Source: Nemertoderma westbladi (taxonomy: Eukaryota > Xenacoelomorpha > Nemertodermatida > Nemertodermatidae). From it: a DNA stretch of 20,435 bases. The stretch lies in the NCBI GenBank assembly GCA_032718475.1, contig JAUCBJ010001706.1:1-20435 (forward strand), read 5' to 3'. Shown piece after piece: positions 8,791 through 19,919 of this stretch (position 1 is its first letter; every line of letters starts with the position of its first letter). The notes beneath the pieces were generated by a model, which was given only the letters and a program-made list of their open reading frames with translations, was not told the origin of the DNA and did not search any database. The translations under genes were made by a program, and so were the position numbers.

Positions 8791-11700
8791 AAACACTGCA
8801 AAGTAGTTGGAGCGTTAGGCCCTAGGTCGAACGTTGCAAAGTATTGCGTTGGAGCGTTAGGCCCTATAGGTCGAACGTTGCAAAGTATTCGGTTGGAGAG
8901 TTAGGCCCTATAGTTCGAACGTTGCAAAGTATTACGTTGGAGCGTTAGACCCTATAGGTCGAACGTTGCAAAGTATTGCGTTGGAGCGTTAGGCCCTATA
9001 GGTCGAACGTTGTAAAGTATTGCGTTGGAGCGTTAGGCCCTATAGGTCGAACGTTGCAAAGTATTGCGTTGGAGCGTTAGGCCCTATAGGTCGAACGTTG
9101 CAAAGTATTGCGTTGGAGCGTTAGGCCCTATAGGTCGAACGTTGCAAAGTATTGCGTTGGAGCGTTAGGCCCTATAGGTCGAACGTTGCAAAGTATTGCG
9201 TTGGAGCGTTAGGCCCTATAGGTCGAACGTTGCAAAGTATTGCGTTGGAGCGTTAGGCCCTATAGGTCGAACGTTGCAAAGTATTGCGTTGGAGCGTTAG
9301 GCCCTATAGGTCGAACGTTGCAAAGTATTACGTTGGAGCGTTAGGCCCTATAGGTCGAACGTTGCAAAGTATTACGTTGGAGCGTTAGGCCCTATAGGTC
9401 GAACGTTGCAAAGTATTGCGTTGGAGCGTTAGGCCCTATAGGTCGAACGTTGCAAAGTATTACGTTGGAGCGTTAGGCCCTATAGGTCGAACGTTGCACA
9501 GTATTGCGTTGGAGCGTTAGGCCCTATAGGTCGAACGTTGCAAAGTATTACGTTGGAGCGTTAGGCCCTATAGGTCGAACGTTGCACAGTATTGCGTTGG
9601 AGCGTTAGGCCCTATAGGTCGAACGTTGCAAAGTATTGCGTTGGAGCGTTAGACCCTATAGGTCGAACGTTGCAAAGTATTACGTTGGAGCGTTACGCCC
9701 TATAGGTCGAACGTTGCAAAGTATTGCGTTGGAGCGTTAGGCCCTATAGGTCGAACGTTGCAAAGTATTACGTTGGAGCGTTAGGCCCTATAGGTCGAAC
9801 GTTGCAAAGTATTGCGTTGGAGCGTTAGGCCCTATAGGTCGAACGTTGCAAAGTATTGCGTTGGAGCGTTAGGCCCTATAGGTCGAACGTTGCAAAGTAT
9901 TGCGTTGGAGCGTTAGGCCCTATAGGTCGAACGTTGCAAAGTATTGCGTTGGAGCGTTAGGCCCTACAGGTCGAACGTTGCAAAGTATTACGTTGGAGCG
10001 TTAGGCCCTATAGGTCGAACGTTGCAAAGTATTGCGTTGGAGCGTTAGGCCCTATAGGTCGAACGTTGCAAAGTATTACGTTGGAGCGTTAGGCCCTATA
10101 GTTCGAACGTTGCAAAGTATTACGTTGGAGCGTTAGGCCCTATAGGTCGAACGTTGCACAGTATTGCGTTGGAGCGTTAGGCCCTATAGGTCGAACGTTG
10201 CAAAGTATTGCGTTGGAGCGTTAGGCCCTATAGGTCGAACGTTGCAAAGTATTCGGTTGGAGCGTTAGGCCCGGTAGGTCGAACGTTGCAAAGTATTACG
10301 TTGGAGCGTTAGGCCCTATAGGTCGAACGTTGCAAAGTATTACGTTGGAGCGTTAGGCCCTATAGGTCGAACGTTGCAAAGTATTACGTTGGAGCGTTAG
10401 GCCCTATAGGTCGAACGTTGCAAAGTATTGCGTTGGAGCGTTAGGCCCTATAGGTCGAAAGTTGAAAGTATTACGTTTGGAGCGTTAGGCCCTATAGGTC
10501 GGAAGTTGAAAGTATTACGTTGGAGCGTTAGGCCCTATAGGTCGAACGTTGCAAAGTATTGCGTTGGAGCGTTAGGCCCTATAGGTCGAACGTTGCAAAG
10601 TATTGCGTTGGAGCGTTAGGCCCTATAGGTCGAACGTTGCAAAGTATTGCGTTGGAGCGTTAGGCCCTATAGGTCGAACGTTGCAAAGTATTACGTTGGA
10701 GCGTTAGGCCCTATAGGTCGAACGTTGCAAAGTATTGCGTTGGAGCGTTAGGCCCTATAGGTCGAACGTTGCAAAGTATTGCGTTGGAGCGTTAGGCCCT
10801 ATAGGTCGAACGTTGCAAAGTATTGCGTTGGAGCGTTAGGCCCTATAGGTCGAACGTTGCAAAGTATTACGTTGGAGCGTTAGGCCCTATAGGTCGAACG
10901 TTGCACAGTATTGCGTTGGAGCGTTAGACCCTATAGGTCGAACGTTGCAAAGTATTACGTTGGAGCGTTAGGCCCTATAGGTCGAACGTTGCAAAGTATT
11001 ACGTTGGAGCGTTAGGCCCTATAGGTCGAACGTTGCACAGTATTGCGTTGGAGCGTTAGGCCCTATAGGTCGAACGTTGCAAAGTATTACGTTGGAGCGT
11101 TAGGCCCTATAGGTCGAACGTTGCACAGTATTGCGTTGGAGCGTTAGGCCCTATAGGTCGAACGTTGCAAAGTATTGCGTTGGAGCGTTAGGCCCTATAG
11201 GTCGAACGTTGCAAAGTATTGCGTTGGAGCGTTAGGCCCTATAGGTCGAACGTTGCAAAGTATTACGTTTGGAGCGTTAGGCCCTATAGGTCGAACGTTG
11301 CAAAGTATTGCGTTGGAGCGTTAGGCCCTATAGGTCGAACGTTGCAAAGTATTACGTTTGGAGCGTTAGGCCCTATAGGTCGAACGTTGCAAAGTATTGC
11401 GTTGGAGCGTTAGGCCCTATAGGTCGAACGTTGCAAAGTATTACGTTTGGAGCGTTAGGCCCTATAGGTCGAACGTTGCAAAGTATTGCGTTGGAGCGTT
11501 AGACCCTATAGGTCGAACGTTGCAAAGTATTACGTTTGGAGCGTTAGGCCCTATAGGTCGAACGTTGCAAAGTATTGCGTTGGAGCGTTAGGCCCTATAG
11601 GTCGAACGTTGCACAGTATTGCGTTGGAGCGTTAGGCCCTATAGGTCGAACGTTGCAAAGTATTACGTTTGGAGCGTTAGGCCCTATAGGTCGAACGTTG

Positions 11701-14700
11701 CAAAGTATTGCGTTGGAGCGTTAGGCCCTATAGGTCGAACGTTGCAAAGTATTGCGTTGGAGCGTTAGGCCCTATAGGTCGAACGTTGCAAAGTATTACG
11801 TTTGGAGCGTTAGGCCCTATAGGTCGAACGTTGCAAAGTATTGCGTTGGAGCGTTAGGCCCTATAGGTCGAACGTTGCAAAGTATTGCGTTGGAGCGTTA
11901 GGCCCTATAGGTCGAACGTTGCAAACTATTGCGTTGGAGCGTTAGGCCCTATAGGTCGAACGTTGCAAAGTATTGCGTTGGAGCGTTAGGCCCTATAGGT
12001 CGAACGTTGCAAAGTATTGCGTTGGAGCGTTAGGCCCTATAGGTCGAACGTTGCAAAGTATTGCGTTGGAGCGTTAGGCCCTATAGGTCGAACGTTGCAA
12101 CGTATTGCGTTGGAGCGTTAGGCCCTATAGGTCGAACGTTGCAAAGTATTGCGTTGGAGCGTTAGGCCCTATAGGTCGAACGTTGCAAAGTATTGCGTTG
12201 GAGCGTTAGGCCCTATAGGTCGAACGTTGCAAAGTATTGCGTTGGAGCGTTAGGCCCTATAGGTCGAACGTTGCAAAGTATTGCGTTGGAGCGTTAGGCC
12301 CTATAGGTCGAACGTTGCAAAGTATTGCGTTGGAGCGTTAGGCCCTATAGGTCGAACGTTGCAAAGTATTGCGTTGGAGCGTTAGGCCCTATAGGTCGAA
12401 CGTTGCAAAGTATTGCGTTGGAGCGTTAGGCCCTATAGGTCGAACGTTGCAAAGTATTCGGTTGGAGCGTTAGGCCCTATAGGTCGAACGTTGCAAAGTA
12501 TTACGTTGGAGCGTTAGGCCCTATAGGTCGAACGTTGCACAGTATTGCGTTGGAGCGTTAGGCCCTATAGGTCGAACGTTGCAAAGTATTGCGTTGGAGC
12601 GTTAGGCCCTATAGGTCGAACGTTGCAAAGTATTGCGTTGGAGCGTTAGGCCCTAAAGGTCGAACGTTGCAAAGTATTGCGTTGGAGCGTTAGGCCCTAT
12701 AGGTCGAACGTTGCAAAGTATTACGTTGGAGCGTTAGGCCCTATAGGTCGAACGTTGCAAAGTATTGCGTTGGAGCGTTAGGCCCTATAGGTCGAACGTT
12801 GCAAAGTATTCGGTTGGAGCGCTAGGCCCTATAGGTCGAACGTTGCAAAGTATTGCGTTGGAGCGTTAGGCCCTATAGGTCGAACGTTGCAAAGTATTGC
12901 GTTGGAGCGTTAGGCCCTATAGGTCGAACGTTGCAAAGTATTGCGTTGGAGCGTTAGGCCCTATAGGTCGAACGTTGCAAAGTATTACGTTGGAGCGTTA
13001 GGCCCTATAGGTCGAACGTTGCAAAGTATTGCGTTGGAGCGTTAGGCCCTATAGGTCGAACGTTGCAAAGTATTACGTTGGAGCGTTAGGCCCTATAGGT
13101 CGAAAGTTGCAAAGTATTCGGTTGGAGCGCTAGGCCCTATAGGTCGAACGTTGCAAAGTATTGCGTTGGAGCGTTAGGCCCTATAGGTCGAACGTTGCAA
13201 AGTATTGCGTTGGAGCGTTAGGCCCTATAGGTCGAACGTTGCAAAGTATTGCGTTGGAGCGTTAGGCCCTATAGGTCGAACGTTGCAAAGTATTGCGTTG
13301 GAGCGTTAGGCCCTATAGGTCGAACGTTGCAAAGTATTACGTTGGAGCGCTAGGCCCTATAGGTCGAACGTTGCAAAGTATTGCGTTGGAGCGTTAGGCC
13401 CTATAGGTCGAACGTTGCAAAGTATTCCGTTGGAGCGTTAGGCCCTATAGGTCGAACGTTGCAAAGTATTACGTTGGAGCGTTAGGCCCTATAGGTCGAA
13501 CGTTGCAAAGTATTCGGTTGGAGCGTTAGGCCCTATAGGTCGAACGTTGCAAAGTATTGCGTTGGAGCGTTAGGCCCTATAGGTCGAACGTTGCAAAGTA
13601 TTGCGTTGGAGCGTTAGGCCCTATAGGTCGAACGTTGCAAAGTATTGCGTTGGAGCGTTAGGCCCTATAGGTCGAACGTTGCAAAGTATTACGTTGGAGC
13701 GTTAGGCCCTATAGGTCGAACGTTGCAAAGTATTGCGTTGGAGCGTTAGGCCCTATAGGTCGAACGTTGCAAGGTATTGCGTTGGAGCGTTAGGCCCTAT
13801 AGGTCGAACGTTGCAAAGTATTGCGTTGGAGCGTTAGGCCCTATAGGTCGAACGTTGCAAAGTATTGCGTTGGAGCGTTAGGCCCTATAGGTCGAACGTT
13901 GCAAAGTATTACGTTGGAGCGTTAGGCCCTATAGGTCGAACGTTGCAAAGTATTACGTTGGAGCGTTAGGCCCTATAGGTCGAACGTTGCAAAGTATTAC
14001 TTTGGAGCGTTAGGCCCTATAGGTCGAACGTTGCAAAGTATTCGGTTGGAGCGTTAGGCCCTATAGGTCGAACGTTGCAAAGTATTCGGTTGGAGCGTTA
14101 GGCCCTATAGGTCGAACGTTGCAAAGTATTCGGTTGGAGCGTTAGACCCTATAGGTCGAACGTTGCAAAGTATTGCGTTGGAGCGTTAGGCCCTATAGGT
14201 CGAACGTTGCAAAGTATTGCGTTGGAGCGTTAGGCCCTATAGGTCGAACGTTGCAAGGTATTGCGTTGGAGCGTTAGGCCCTATAGGTCGAACGTTGCAA
14301 AGTATTGCGTTGGAGCGTTAGGCCCTATAGGTCGAACGTTGCAAAGTATTGCGTTGGAGCGTTAGGCCCTATAGGTCGAACGTTGCAAAGTATTGCGTTG
14401 GAGCGTTAGGCCCTATAGGTCGAACGTTGCAAAGTATTACGTTGGAGCGTTAGGCCCTATAGGTCGAACGTTGCAAAGTATTGCGTTGGAGCGTTAGGCC
14501 CTATAGGTCGAACGTTGCAAAGTATTGCGTTGGAGCGTTAGGCCCTATAGGTCGAACGTTGCAAAGTATTGCGTTGGAGCGTTAGGCCCTATAGGTCGAA
14601 CGTTGCAAAGTATTACGTTGGAGCGTTAGGCCCTATAGGTCGAACGTTGCAAAGTATTACGTTGGAGCGTTAGGCCCTATAGGTCGAACGTTGCAAAGTA

Positions 14701-15096
14701 TTCGGTTGGAGCGTTAGGCCCTATAGGTCGAACGTTGCAAATTATTACGTTGGAGCGTTAGGCCCTATAGGTCGAACGTTGCAAAGTATTGCGTTGGAGC
14801 GTTAGGCCCTATAGGTCGAACGTTGCAAAGTATTACGTTGGAGCGTTAGGCCCTATAGGTCGAACGTTGCAAAGTATTACTTTGGAGCGTTAGGCCCTAT
14901 AGGTCGAACGTTGCAAAGTATTCGGTTGGAGCGTTAGGCCCTATAGGTCGAACGTTGCAAAGTATTACGTTGGAGCGTTAGGCCCTATAGGTCGAACGTT
15001 GCAAAGTATTACGTTGGAGCGTTAGGCCCTATAGGTCGAACGTTGCAAAGTATTGCGTTGGAGCGTTAGGCCCTATAGGTCGAACGTTGCAAAGTA
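8791..15096. repeat. 44-bp satellite array
   Basis: About 143 head-to-tail copies of a 44-bp monomer that begins GTCGAACGTTGCAAAG, continues TATTGCGTTGGAGC and ends GTTAGGCCCTATAG. Copies are mostly over 95% alike. The most variable site follows TATT: GCG, ACG or CGG. Other markers are CACAGTATT, AGACCC, GCGCTAGG and CAAGGTATT. A 45-bp variant with an extra T (ACGTTTGG) appears near 10476 and repeatedly between 11264 and 11800. There it alternates with 44-bp copies, giving 89-bp dimers and 133-bp trimers and opening short frames that are not genes. The left edge is degenerate (first copies near 8793-8860); the right edge ends mid-monomer at GCAAAGTA. It is unrelated to the 13-bp satellite. 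Confidence 0.98.
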
Positions 15097-15514
15097 ATTA
15101 AAAACTAAACTAAACCAAAACATTTAATGAACACGCGTTGGGTATTCCCCATAGCCATGGTAATATTAGTCAGTTAAAGTGTAACAATACGCTAACCGAT
15201 TTTGTTGGAGATGTTATGCTGGGCTAAAAGGGAAAAGAGACTATCTCCCATCCCCGGGCGAGTGATTTGTCTGTTTATTTGAATAGCTGGTGATATTTTA
15301 GTAACTTTGTGACTTGAAATCTATCTCATATTTTTGAGACCCAGAAAACCCACGCTAAGTTCACCAATGATTATAAATCACCTTGATAATTTTTAATCCG
15401 GGACAGATTACACTGAAAACGAATAAGTGTTGGCCTCTGTTTGTAAGTTGACCGATAAGATAAACAATAACCCACAAATTAATAAATAATACAAATGTAG
15501 AATGTCCGGCCGAA
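15097..15514 (-). other. Hrd1 3' flank and probable 3' UTR
   Basis: Non-coding stretch between the satellite edge and the Hrd1 stop codon. The minus-strand poly(A) signal at 15274-15279 implies a 3' UTR of about 250 bases, leaving only about 180 bases between transcript end and satellite. No other feature was recognised. Confidence 0.6.
15274..15279 (-). terminator. Candidate polyadenylation signal of Hrd1
   Basis: AATAAA on the minus strand, about 236 bases after the TAG stop of Hrd1. It is the first canonical hexamer seen downstream of the stop. Use of this site is inferred from position only. Confidence 0.55.
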
Positions 15515-15946
15515 CTACGTAATGTTAACCTTGTCACCCTGGAGTCTGTCTAGTCTGCGTCGACGCACAGTCTCTTCGTCACTGTCTGCTGTTGCATCCG
15601 CAATGTCTACTGCCGCGGCTATTACGTCACTCGGTGGTGTATACCCAGTAGCGCCCTTGGGTTGCCCCGGTGATGATGACGTCATGGGTTTGGAACTAGA
15701 CGGCCTACTGCAGGTCGTGGAGGGTTGCGGGACCTCGGATCTGTTATGTGATTGGTCACTGGATAGCGACGTCACGAGTGGAACCTGATCTGATTGGGTT
15801 ACTGGTGCTGAACTATCTTGACGGTTCCCGTCCAATTGGCCAGAGGATACGCCATGTACATTGGCCATGACTAGGGTATATTGCTGAAGTTGAACGCAAG
15901 CGGCATCTAACAGAGTTCGAACTCCTTCCAGACATTTGATCCGGGC
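15515..15946 (-). CDS. Hrd1: Hrd1 exon 4: C-terminal helix and tail
   Basis: 432 bases: 143 codons plus TAG, after acceptor TTTTATAG. It begins [20 protein letters not shown], the second half of the conserved C-terminal helix implicated in human HRD1 in binding cofactors such as FAM8A1 and HERP. It then has a polar Ser/Thr/Asp-rich tail and the conserved basic end ([12 protein letters not shown]). Confidence 0.93.
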   Translation of the reverse strand, partial: ARIKCLEGVRTLLDAACVQLQQYTLVMANVHGVSSGQLDGNRQDSSAPVTQSDQVPLVTSLSSDQSHNRSEVPQPSTTCSRPSSSKPMTSSSPGQPKGATGYTPPSDVIAAAVDIADATADSDEETVRRRRLDRLQGDKVNIT

Positions 15947-18900
15947 CTATAAAATAAGCAGAACAGAAATAAAACCTTTTCAGCGGGAGTATATTTGATA
16001 CAAGTCCTAAAATTTAGATATAGTTTGTTGTCAATTCTGAGATGGGCGACTCCAATAATTATTTAGTCGGCCAAAATCTTTAAATCAATAGTACAGTGAA
16101 TGTCTTGAGTAATTCCATAAAACGTGTGTCGGGTAGGTCAGCTCTAATCACGTCCATGTGATACAGGAATTATCTATAGTTATCTAATAGTACGCAATAT
16201 CAACTCTCAGTATCAAATATTTGTAAGATGGAGGAAGTGAAGATGAAATTTTATGAAACATTCAAACATTTATTTTTGACAAATTAATTACCTCAATGTT
16301 GGCCCTTTCGCGGCCTTCCATCAATTGCAACTGTTCGTCTGTTAGGTTACTCAAACCTCCGCTAGGGGGAGCTGGAAAAGGAATGAAAAAAGGCGGTGGC
16401 GGAATAAATGGGGGAACAAGACCCCCAGAGCCTGGGAATGGAGGGGAAGGCATGGTCCAAGGGGGGGAGGAAGCACCTGGGGGTATAAATGGGGGAAATC
16501 CGGGGGGAAATGGTGAAGCACCAGGAGGAAAGGGGGGCGCACCAGTTTGGAAAGGGGGCGCACCCTGGGGGAAGGGTGCAGCGCCGGGTGGCGAGGGGGC
16601 AGATGCACCGGGTTGGGTGCCCGGAGGACCGGGTCCTGGTGCTACAGGGGGCACCGGGGCCCTAGCAGGAGGGGGCCACGGTACCCCTGGAGGGGGGAAA
16701 CCGAACACAGCCCATGGATTTGGTGGTGGTGGTGGCGGCATGTCCTAAAACAGAAAATTTAAAGTTTTAATTCAATGAATATATAATAGGCAACAAATCG
16801 AATCAGTAAAAGGATAAATGCGCGAAATGAACCTGCATATATTAGTCTTAACACAGTTACTCGTTTCCTTTACAAGCTCGTTGCGCTCGTCCTGTTTTAT
16901 CATTTATGGATGGACATACATACACAGATAGATACATACATACCACAACGTTTAACAAAGAACTCCCGATGCTATACTTGGCAGATTTGTTATACTAAAT
17001 TTTTTCATAAATTATTAAAATTAATAAACAAAACACTATATAATATATAGTAAATAAAATAAAAATAATAATTAAAAGAAATAACAAAAATAAATATATT
17101 ATATATCAAAAATATTGTCTAAAAACGATAAACCATTATCTGACTATAACAAGATAAATTTACTTTGGAATGTCTCTGCTATGAATAGCTTTTTGAAGGT
17201 TCCATTGTGTCAGCCATGCATCAGTCACATTCCGTCAGTCATGTTTTCTCACTACAGAGTGATAGGCCTCTTACTGAAGGTTTTGGATGCCTGAAGCTAA
17301 AAATCTCATGGAATAACAACAAGAAACTGGGATTTCGGTTTAGCACATTTTAATCACTATTCTCTAAAAAATACCATACCAAACATATGTCATCAAAAAG
17401 TGATCCTAATTACCTTCCGTCCGTCACGTTTACAAAATATCGAATATTTTTTTTATTACAAACATTCTGCCAAGTACAGTTATTTTTTATGATAATGCAC
17501 ATGGGTGAACTCCACTCAAAAATATATTTGAAATTTGGCTTGCCATTAAGCCTGCAGTTAATGTATACTTATGCGGATATATTGTATTGGTGCTGTCTAG
17601 GTTTTGATTTCAATTGTGACCATTTTTCAATAATCCCAAATACTCAATACTCACTCATAAATCTACCTGAACAGAGTCAGTGAATACGGTAAAGTTAAGT
17701 AATGAATACACGATCGGGGACGCAATGATCCACGAATTTTTAATATAACGATATAACGAATTTTTAAACTTCAATTTTACAAATAAATATATACATAAAT
17801 ATATACATAAATATATAAATAAATAAATATATAAATAAATAAATATATAAATAAAAATATAAATAAATATATAAATAAATATATATATATTTTCAAAAAT
17901 CGTTAGACATACCGGACCGGTAGTTGATATATATAAAACGCTGTTGGGTAAGTATGTGATATACATATATACCTGTTGTTGTTGCTGTGGTGGAGGAGGT
18001 GGTACAGTAGCTGGGGGCGGCGAACGGAGAATATTTAATCGGCAAGTTGGACATGTTTGTTGGCGTTGGAACCAGGAACGCAAACATGATGTATGGAAGA
18101 TATGCGAACAGGGAAGCTTCTTACAACTCCCAACCTATATGAACAATTAATTAGTTACACTATTAGTTGCTCCAAATACTATAAACTAACTTAAAATAAA
18201 ATTATAAACGATGAGGAAAGTGACCGATGCGCGCCCATCATGTAAAGAATAGCAGGTTTATACTTTTGGTCGAAATTTTATTGAAATGATAAGTATTTGT
18301 ATTTTTTTCCCTCTTAAGGGGCCATGTAAATTACATAACTTAAATTAAATATATACTTTTAGGAAACTCTCTGTAGAGAATATACACAAAATTGGGCCTT
18401 TAAAATAACTACCGTAGACCTATTTATTACACAATTAGTCAAGAGACAAGGGGAGAGGGGCTGAGTGCGTGGATCCGCGCCAACTACCAACTACTGCCCA
18501 AATAAAGCAACTCACCACCATATCCTCTCTACATATTATGCAAATATTATCTCCCTGCGTTAATTCCTCCTCAGTTGCATCGGGGTATAAAGTATTCATA
18601 TTCCTTATTGCCTGTCGCGAAAGCAGAACGTCGGTGATGGCCTTTTTAAAGGAACGCAAAGCCAGGAACAAAGGCCGTATTACGAACAGTGGGAGAGTGT
18701 GGATCTTAACCATAACGCCGACAAACATCGTGTAAATTAACACACGAATTGCCGACATTATCAACTCGAGGAACAATAGATAAGCGGCCTTGTTGTCCCA
18801 GGGGTTGGTGCGGCGTAAATCGATACAATGCAGGAAATATTTGCCGAGGATCCAGAAACAGCTTGTCAGCAATATCGCGTACTCGAAACCGAATACCAGT

Positions 18901-19409
18901 TGAACCGACGCACCCTTATTCATTGTGGTAACGTACGCGTACTTAACCAAAGCCACGTTCACAGTACCCAGAAGAGTCGTCAATGTAATGACTCGGATAT
19001 GGAAAGTCCAAGATATTACGGGACTCCTCTCCATAAAGTCCACACGATCTTCCAACAACCAATGGAAACACTTTAAAAATAAAAGTAAAGTAAACGCGGC
19101 GATAAACTTCGGACTGAAATCGTCGCGAAACACGGTGAAGGCCAGACATGTCTCAGTGATGGCGTACCAGGAACGATCGATTAAATGTTCCAACTCGGCG
19201 GAACGCAGTTGACTGAAGAACACCCGAAGCATAACTTTACTGAACAGAATCACCAACACGAATGTCTGGATGTAAAGAACGGCCATGCACGGGCTGGATT
19301 TACTCATATATACTACAGCCGGATAGAACTGTGGTTTGAGATAAAACGAATGAGCGATAACAGCCACGGTAGCCACGAGGCTGGAGATGGTAACCGCAGC
19401 GTAATGCAT
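15515..19409 (-). CDS. Hrd1: E3 ubiquitin-protein ligase Hrd1 / synoviolin, four coding exons
   Basis: RING-type E3 ligase of the ER membrane that ubiquitinates misfolded proteins for ER-associated degradation, working with Sel1L, Derlins and p97. Coding exons are 19409-18516, 18134-17973, 16744-16292 and 15946-15515, all joined in phase 0, for a 646-aa product (human SYVN1 is 617). Residues 1-240 hold about six hydrophobic membrane segments (near 4-22, 40-60, 99-117, 138-160, 167-192, 213-236) with conserved [28 protein letters not shown] and [17 protein letters not shown]2 domain follows (C290, C293, C307, H309, H312, C315, C326, C329), then a proline-rich region (about 335-480), a conserved helix ([18 protein letters not shown], 486-503, continuing through [13 protein letters not shown]), and a serine-rich tail ending near RRRRLDRLQ. 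The ATG at 19409 sits in an ideal GCCACCATG context and aligns with family starts; an upstream in-frame GTG is not the start. No disabling mutation was seen. Confidence 0.97.
15947..16291 (-). other. Hrd1 intron 3
   Basis: 345 bases, GTAATT to TTTATAG, phase 0, lying within the conserved C-terminal helix. No nested feature was seen. Confidence 0.85.
16292..16744 (-). CDS. Hrd1: Hrd1 exon 3: proline-rich region
   Basis: 453 bases, 151 codons, between acceptor TTTTAG and donor GAG|GTAATT. It encodes a proline-, glycine- and alanine-rich low-complexity cytosolic linker ([14 protein letters not shown] at the start, then repeats such as [17 protein letters not shown]), ending in the conserved [18 protein letters not shown]. 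The proline-rich linker between RING and C-terminal helix is typical of animal Hrd1, while its exact sequence varies freely. Confidence 0.92.
16914..16943. repeat. ACAT microsatellite
   Basis: Imperfect (ACAT)n with GATA interruptions over about 30 bases in Hrd1 intron 2. Confidence 0.75.
17781..17891. repeat. AT-rich microsatellite, (TAAA/TATA)n
   Basis: About 110 bases of interspersed AAAT, ATAT and ACAT units in Hrd1 intron 2, close to the exon 2 donor. Likely to vary in length between individuals. Confidence 0.9.
17973..18134 (-). CDS. Hrd1: Hrd1 exon 2: rest of the RING domain
   Basis: 162 bases, 54 codons, between acceptor CATATAG and donor CAG|GTATAT. It begins VGSCKKLPC and holds the remaining six zinc ligands, including SHIFHTSC and the nearly invariant [15 protein letters not shown]. 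It ends in polyproline then five glutamines. The exon is far too short for length-based gene finding and is supported by near-identity to the family. Confidence 0.93.
18135..18515 (-). other. Hrd1 intron 1
   Basis: 381 bases, GTGAGT to CATATAG, splitting the RING domain between its first and second zinc-ligand pairs. AT-rich, with no repeat or nested gene seen. Confidence 0.85.
18516..19409 (-). CDS. Hrd1: Hrd1 exon 1: membrane domain and first RING cysteines
   Basis: 894 bases, 298 codons, from the Kozak ATG to GATATGGTG followed by donor GTGAGT. It encodes the whole multispanning domain and the first two RING zinc ligands (CIICRED, C290 and C293). An ATG|GTGGTG donor three bases upstream would give the human and fly RING spacing but is a much weaker splice site. 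Confidence 0.94.
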
Positions 19410-19479
19410 GGTGGCAGCCAGGATTGCAGTTTTATGTATCACAACTAATTAAGAGCCGGTAACTAACACAACTCGAGCG

Positions 19480-19486
19480 ATATATA
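19480..19486 (-). promoter_or_regulatory. Possible TATA box of Hrd1
   Basis: TATATAT on the minus strand, 71 bases upstream of the Hrd1 ATG, which would place the transcription start about 40 bases before the ATG. A TTAGTT initiator-like word lies at 19461-19466. In AT-rich DNA such a word occurs often by chance, and an untranslated upstream exon cannot be excluded. Confidence 0.3.
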
Positions 19487-19789
19487 GTATCTTCTACAAA
19501 GCGAGCCCCAGCACATATTTAGGCTATCATTTATGTCAGATAATATAACTTTATATTATAAGCATGGTTGGCAACCAATGGTTTTATCATCATTAGTTTT
19601 TAATGGTTTTTTGGGTATCTGGAAGACTGGTTAGGCATAGTCCCTAACTAAAAAGGTTTTTTTATGGTTTTTCATAGAATGTCAAGATAATGATATAAGA
19701 TATCAGCATAAAGTTGATAGGCCTTCTTATATTTAATTCAGAAATTATTTGATTTGTACAGTTGACAGTAGAGTAAGCAGTAAGGTAGT

Positions 19790-19886
19790 CAGCCAGATTG
19801 AGGTTTTGTGCAGCCAGATAAAAGCCCACTTTTCCAGCCAGTTCGTGGAAACCCCAGACAGCCAGGGGCCAGCCAGCACCTGGCTG
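19790..19886. repeat. Five CAGCCAG repeats ending in an inverted repeat
   Basis: CAGCCAG occurs at 19790, 19811, 19835, 19859 and 19870 (spacings 21, 24, 24 and 11). The last is followed after three bases by its reverse complement CTGGCTG (19880-19886), a potential hairpin. Location is about 380-480 bases upstream of the Hrd1 ATG. Function unknown. Confidence 0.7.
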
Positions 19887-19919
19887 CTGTGGCGGCGTTA
19901 GGGGCCCCCCGAACCCATT

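Larger units (their letters stand above)
16745..17972 (-). other. Hrd1 intron 2
   Basis: 1228 bases, GTATAT to TTTTAG. It holds an AT-rich microsatellite (17781-17891) and an ACAT/GATA-like one (16914-16943). No coding exon, small RNA or mobile element was recognised in the rest. Confidence 0.85.

Noticed and set aside
10428-11591. Short plus-strand frames of about 64 residues in the 44-bp satellite
   Set aside because: Produced by alternation of 44- and 45-bp monomers; identical nested copies offset by 89 bases, with no promoter or domain.
8791-15096. Repeated spaced array resembling CRISPR
   Set aside because: Monomers are contiguous and near identical, with no unique spacers, in an intron-bearing eukaryotic context.
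8791-15096. TTAGG/TTAGGC telomere-like word and CGTTGGA resembling part of a CENP-B box in each 44-bp monomer
   Set aside because: TTAGG occurs once per 44 bases rather than in tandem, and the essential CENP-B core (TTCG, A, CGGG positions) does not match.
15600-15790. Three ACGTCA (CRE/UPRE-like) words in Hrd1 exon 4
   Set aside because: They lie in coding sequence at the far 3' end and are explained by Val-Thr, Met-Thr and similar codons.
18435-19442. Hrd1 start at 19442
   Set aside because: The codon there is GTG, not ATG. The ATG at 19409 has an ideal Kozak context and matches the family N-terminus.
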